This document shows, in pieces, positions 62,808 to 64,000 of a DNA stretch of 64,000 nucleotides. The position numbers were made by a program, and so were the translations under genes. The notes below the pieces were generated by a model. That model saw only the letters and a program-made list of their open reading frames with translations. It did not search any database and was not told where the DNA came from. Source of the DNA: Mycoplasmatota bacterium (lineage in GTDB: Bacteria > Bacillota_I > Bacilli_A > Izemoplasmatales > Hujiaoplasmataceae); contig CP076020.1 of the NCBI GenBank assembly GCA_018622675.1, forward strand, positions 1,550,001 to 1,614,000. The letters run 5' to 3'. Positions within the stretch are counted from its first letter, which is position 1. Each line of letters starts with the position of its first letter.

Positions 62808-64000
62808 ATGGACATCATATTATATCCAAATCAACTAAAGGGTGAAATGACCCCACCCCCATCAAAATCATATCTTCATAGGGCAATTATCTGCGCTTCT
62901 TTAGCTAAAGGTAAATCCATCATAAAAAATATATTAATCGGTGATGATATTCAAAAAACCATTGAAGCTTTTAGATCGTTAGGTGTCAACATTGAGTACT
63001 TAGACAATCAACTTATAATTGAATCATCTGGTAAACTAAAGTTTACAGATAACCATCCCATACATTGTGGTGAATCAGGATCAACAATGAGATTTTTAAT
63101 ACCTATTTTAACCAATAAAAAGGGTAGTGAATTTTATGGAGAAAAAACATTATTAAGTCGCCCCTTAGATTTATATGAAAGGATCTACGCTGAACAAAAA
63201 AATGAATTTGTTCGTTTTGAAGATTATATCTATACAGAAGGTGAGATAAAAGCTCAAGATTACATCATTAACGATGATGCTAGCTCTCAATTTGTAAGCG
63301 GCATATTATTTGCTCTTCCTTTGTTAAAGGAAACTTCATCAATTCAATTAAAAAAACATTTTCAATCTAAAAAATATATTAATATGACTATGATGATGTT
63401 GGAAAAGTTTGGTATCGAGGTTATCAAACATAGTGAATTACATTTTACAATTCCAGGTAATCAAACATATAAACCAACTGATGTTACAATAGAATCAGAC
63501 TTTTCTCAAGCTGCATTTTTTATTGTAGGGGCTGTTCTAAATGGAGATATAACCATAAACCATATCAACAAATTTAGTCTTCAGCCTGATAAAAATATAT
63601 TAAATATTATCGAAGATGCTGGCGGTGAAATAGAATACATTGATCAAAAAATACATGTTAAAAAATCCACTATAGAACTTAAAGAAATTGATTTAGCACA
63701 AATCATTGACCTTGGCCCTATCTTATTTTTATTGTCATCTCAAAGTAAAAAATCAACACTTATTAAAAACTTTGAAAGATTAGTGTATAAAGAGTCAGAT
63801 CGCTTAAATAATATGTTAAAAATATTGGATATAATGAAAGTAACTTATGAGTTAAATGACCATGAATTAATCATAGATTATAATCAAGATTTTTCTTTGT
63901 CTAGTGTTAACTCTTATAATGATCATAGAATCGCTATGTCTTTGGCTATCATTGCCACTCTTTCTAAAAAACCTACTACCATTAAAAACATGGAAGTCAT
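62808..64000 (+). CDS. aroA: 3-phosphoshikimate 1-carboxyvinyltransferase (EPSP synthase), C-terminus cut by window edge
   Basis: Makes EPSP from shikimate 3-phosphate and phosphoenolpyruvate in the aromatic pathway. 397 codons are present; the end lies beyond the window. Visible family sites include PPPSKSYLHRA near residues 17-27 (shikimate-phosphate binding), CGESGSTMRFL near 88-98 (PEP-binding region), ASSQFVSG near 162, and YKESDRL and NSYNDHRIAM near 327 and 368. SD GAGGTG lies just before the ATG. It is the only aromatic-pathway gene in view; others may follow it. Confidence 0.95.
   Translation, partial: MDIILYPNQLKGEMTPPPSKSYLHRAIICASLAKGKSIIKNILIGDDIQKTIEAFRSLGVNIEYLDNQLIIESSGKLKFTDNHPIHCGESGSTMRFLIPILTNKKGSEFYGEKTLLSRPLDLYERIYAEQKNEFVRFEDYIYTEGEIKAQDYIINDDASSQFVSGILFALPLLKETSSIQLKKHFQSKKYINMTMMMLEKFGIEVIKHSELHFTIPGNQTYKPTDVTIESDFSQAAFFIVGAVLNGDITINHINKFSLQPDKNILNIIEDAGGEIEYIDQKIHVKKSTIELKEIDLAQIIDLGPILFLLSSQSKKSTLIKNFERLVYKESDRLNNMLKILDIMKVTYELNDHELIIDYNQDFSLSSVNSYNDHRIAMSLAIIATLSKKPTTIKNMEV

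Overview
The window is AT-rich (roughly 30% GC by eye) and gene-dense. It looks like a piece of the chromosome of a wall-less, low-GC relative of the Bacillota, most like the Izemoplasmatales/Acholeplasmatales group of Mollicutes. UGA is used as a stop (for example the malic enzyme and NfeD genes), so it is not a Mycoplasma-type code. Several Bacillus-like gene strings are present in reduced form: rsmG-parA-parB, tadA next to the SRP RNA, dnaX-ybaB-recR, tilS-ftsH-rqcP-lysS and ispE-spoVG-prs. Genes that sit inside some of these strings in Bacillus (glmU, purR, yabJ, hprT) are absent here. No peptidoglycan, flagellar, sporulation-structure, prophage or CRISPR genes are visible. The assignment is an inference from gene content and code.

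Layout. 0-6.9 kb: a minus-strand string near the presumed origin (mnmG, rsmG, two related six-helix membrane proteins, a frameshifted parA, and parB cut by the window edge). 6.9-10.4 kb: SRP RNA, tadA, tdk, rpmE, malic enzyme, maf. 10.6-16.7 kb: plus-strand tilS, ftsH, rqcP, an orphan zinc-binding lipoprotein and lysS. 16.7-18.2 kb: a decayed IS1182-family element filling the gap between two convergent genes. 18.2-27.5 kb: a TPR membrane protein, fba, the TldD/TldE protease pair, an M32 carboxypeptidase, RNA polymerase delta and a Na/Pi cotransporter.

27.5-44.9 kb is the most distinctive region. It holds two DHH-family nanoRNase/phosphatase paralogues, a secreted endonuclease I lipoprotein, a 1608-residue multidomain surface lipoprotein with a lamin-tail domain, a complete CUT1-type ABC importer (binding protein, two permeases, ATPase, extra small lipoprotein), and a lipoprotein nuclease built from three PASTA-like repeats, a lamin-tail domain and a staphylococcal-nuclease domain. 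I read this as a candidate extracellular DNA (or DNA-rich matrix) capture and degradation locus. That would agree with reports that Izemoplasma-type bacteria feed on DNA, but the substrate of the importer is not proven by the sequence.

45-50.6 kb: recR, ybaB, dnaX, mnmE and a TtcA-like tRNA thiolase. 50.8-55.3 kb: a plus-strand NfeD-RDD-SPFH membrane cluster and an ECF sigma factor with a membrane partner. 55.3-64 kb: asnS and an AlkD-like glycosylase under a T-box leader, prs, spoVG, ispE, a YolD/DinB lesion-bypass pair, folD, and the first 397 codons of aroA at the right edge.

Regulation visible in the sequence includes a T-box, many Rho-independent terminators and good sigma-A promoters. 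There are palindromes over the promoters of the ABC binding-protein gene and dinB. Two leaders (mnmE and prs) have an 18-nt hairpin sitting between a strong Shine-Dalgarno sequence and a start codon that would otherwise be too far away. Gene density is high: apart from the IS element no stretch longer than about 300 bases lacks a gene.
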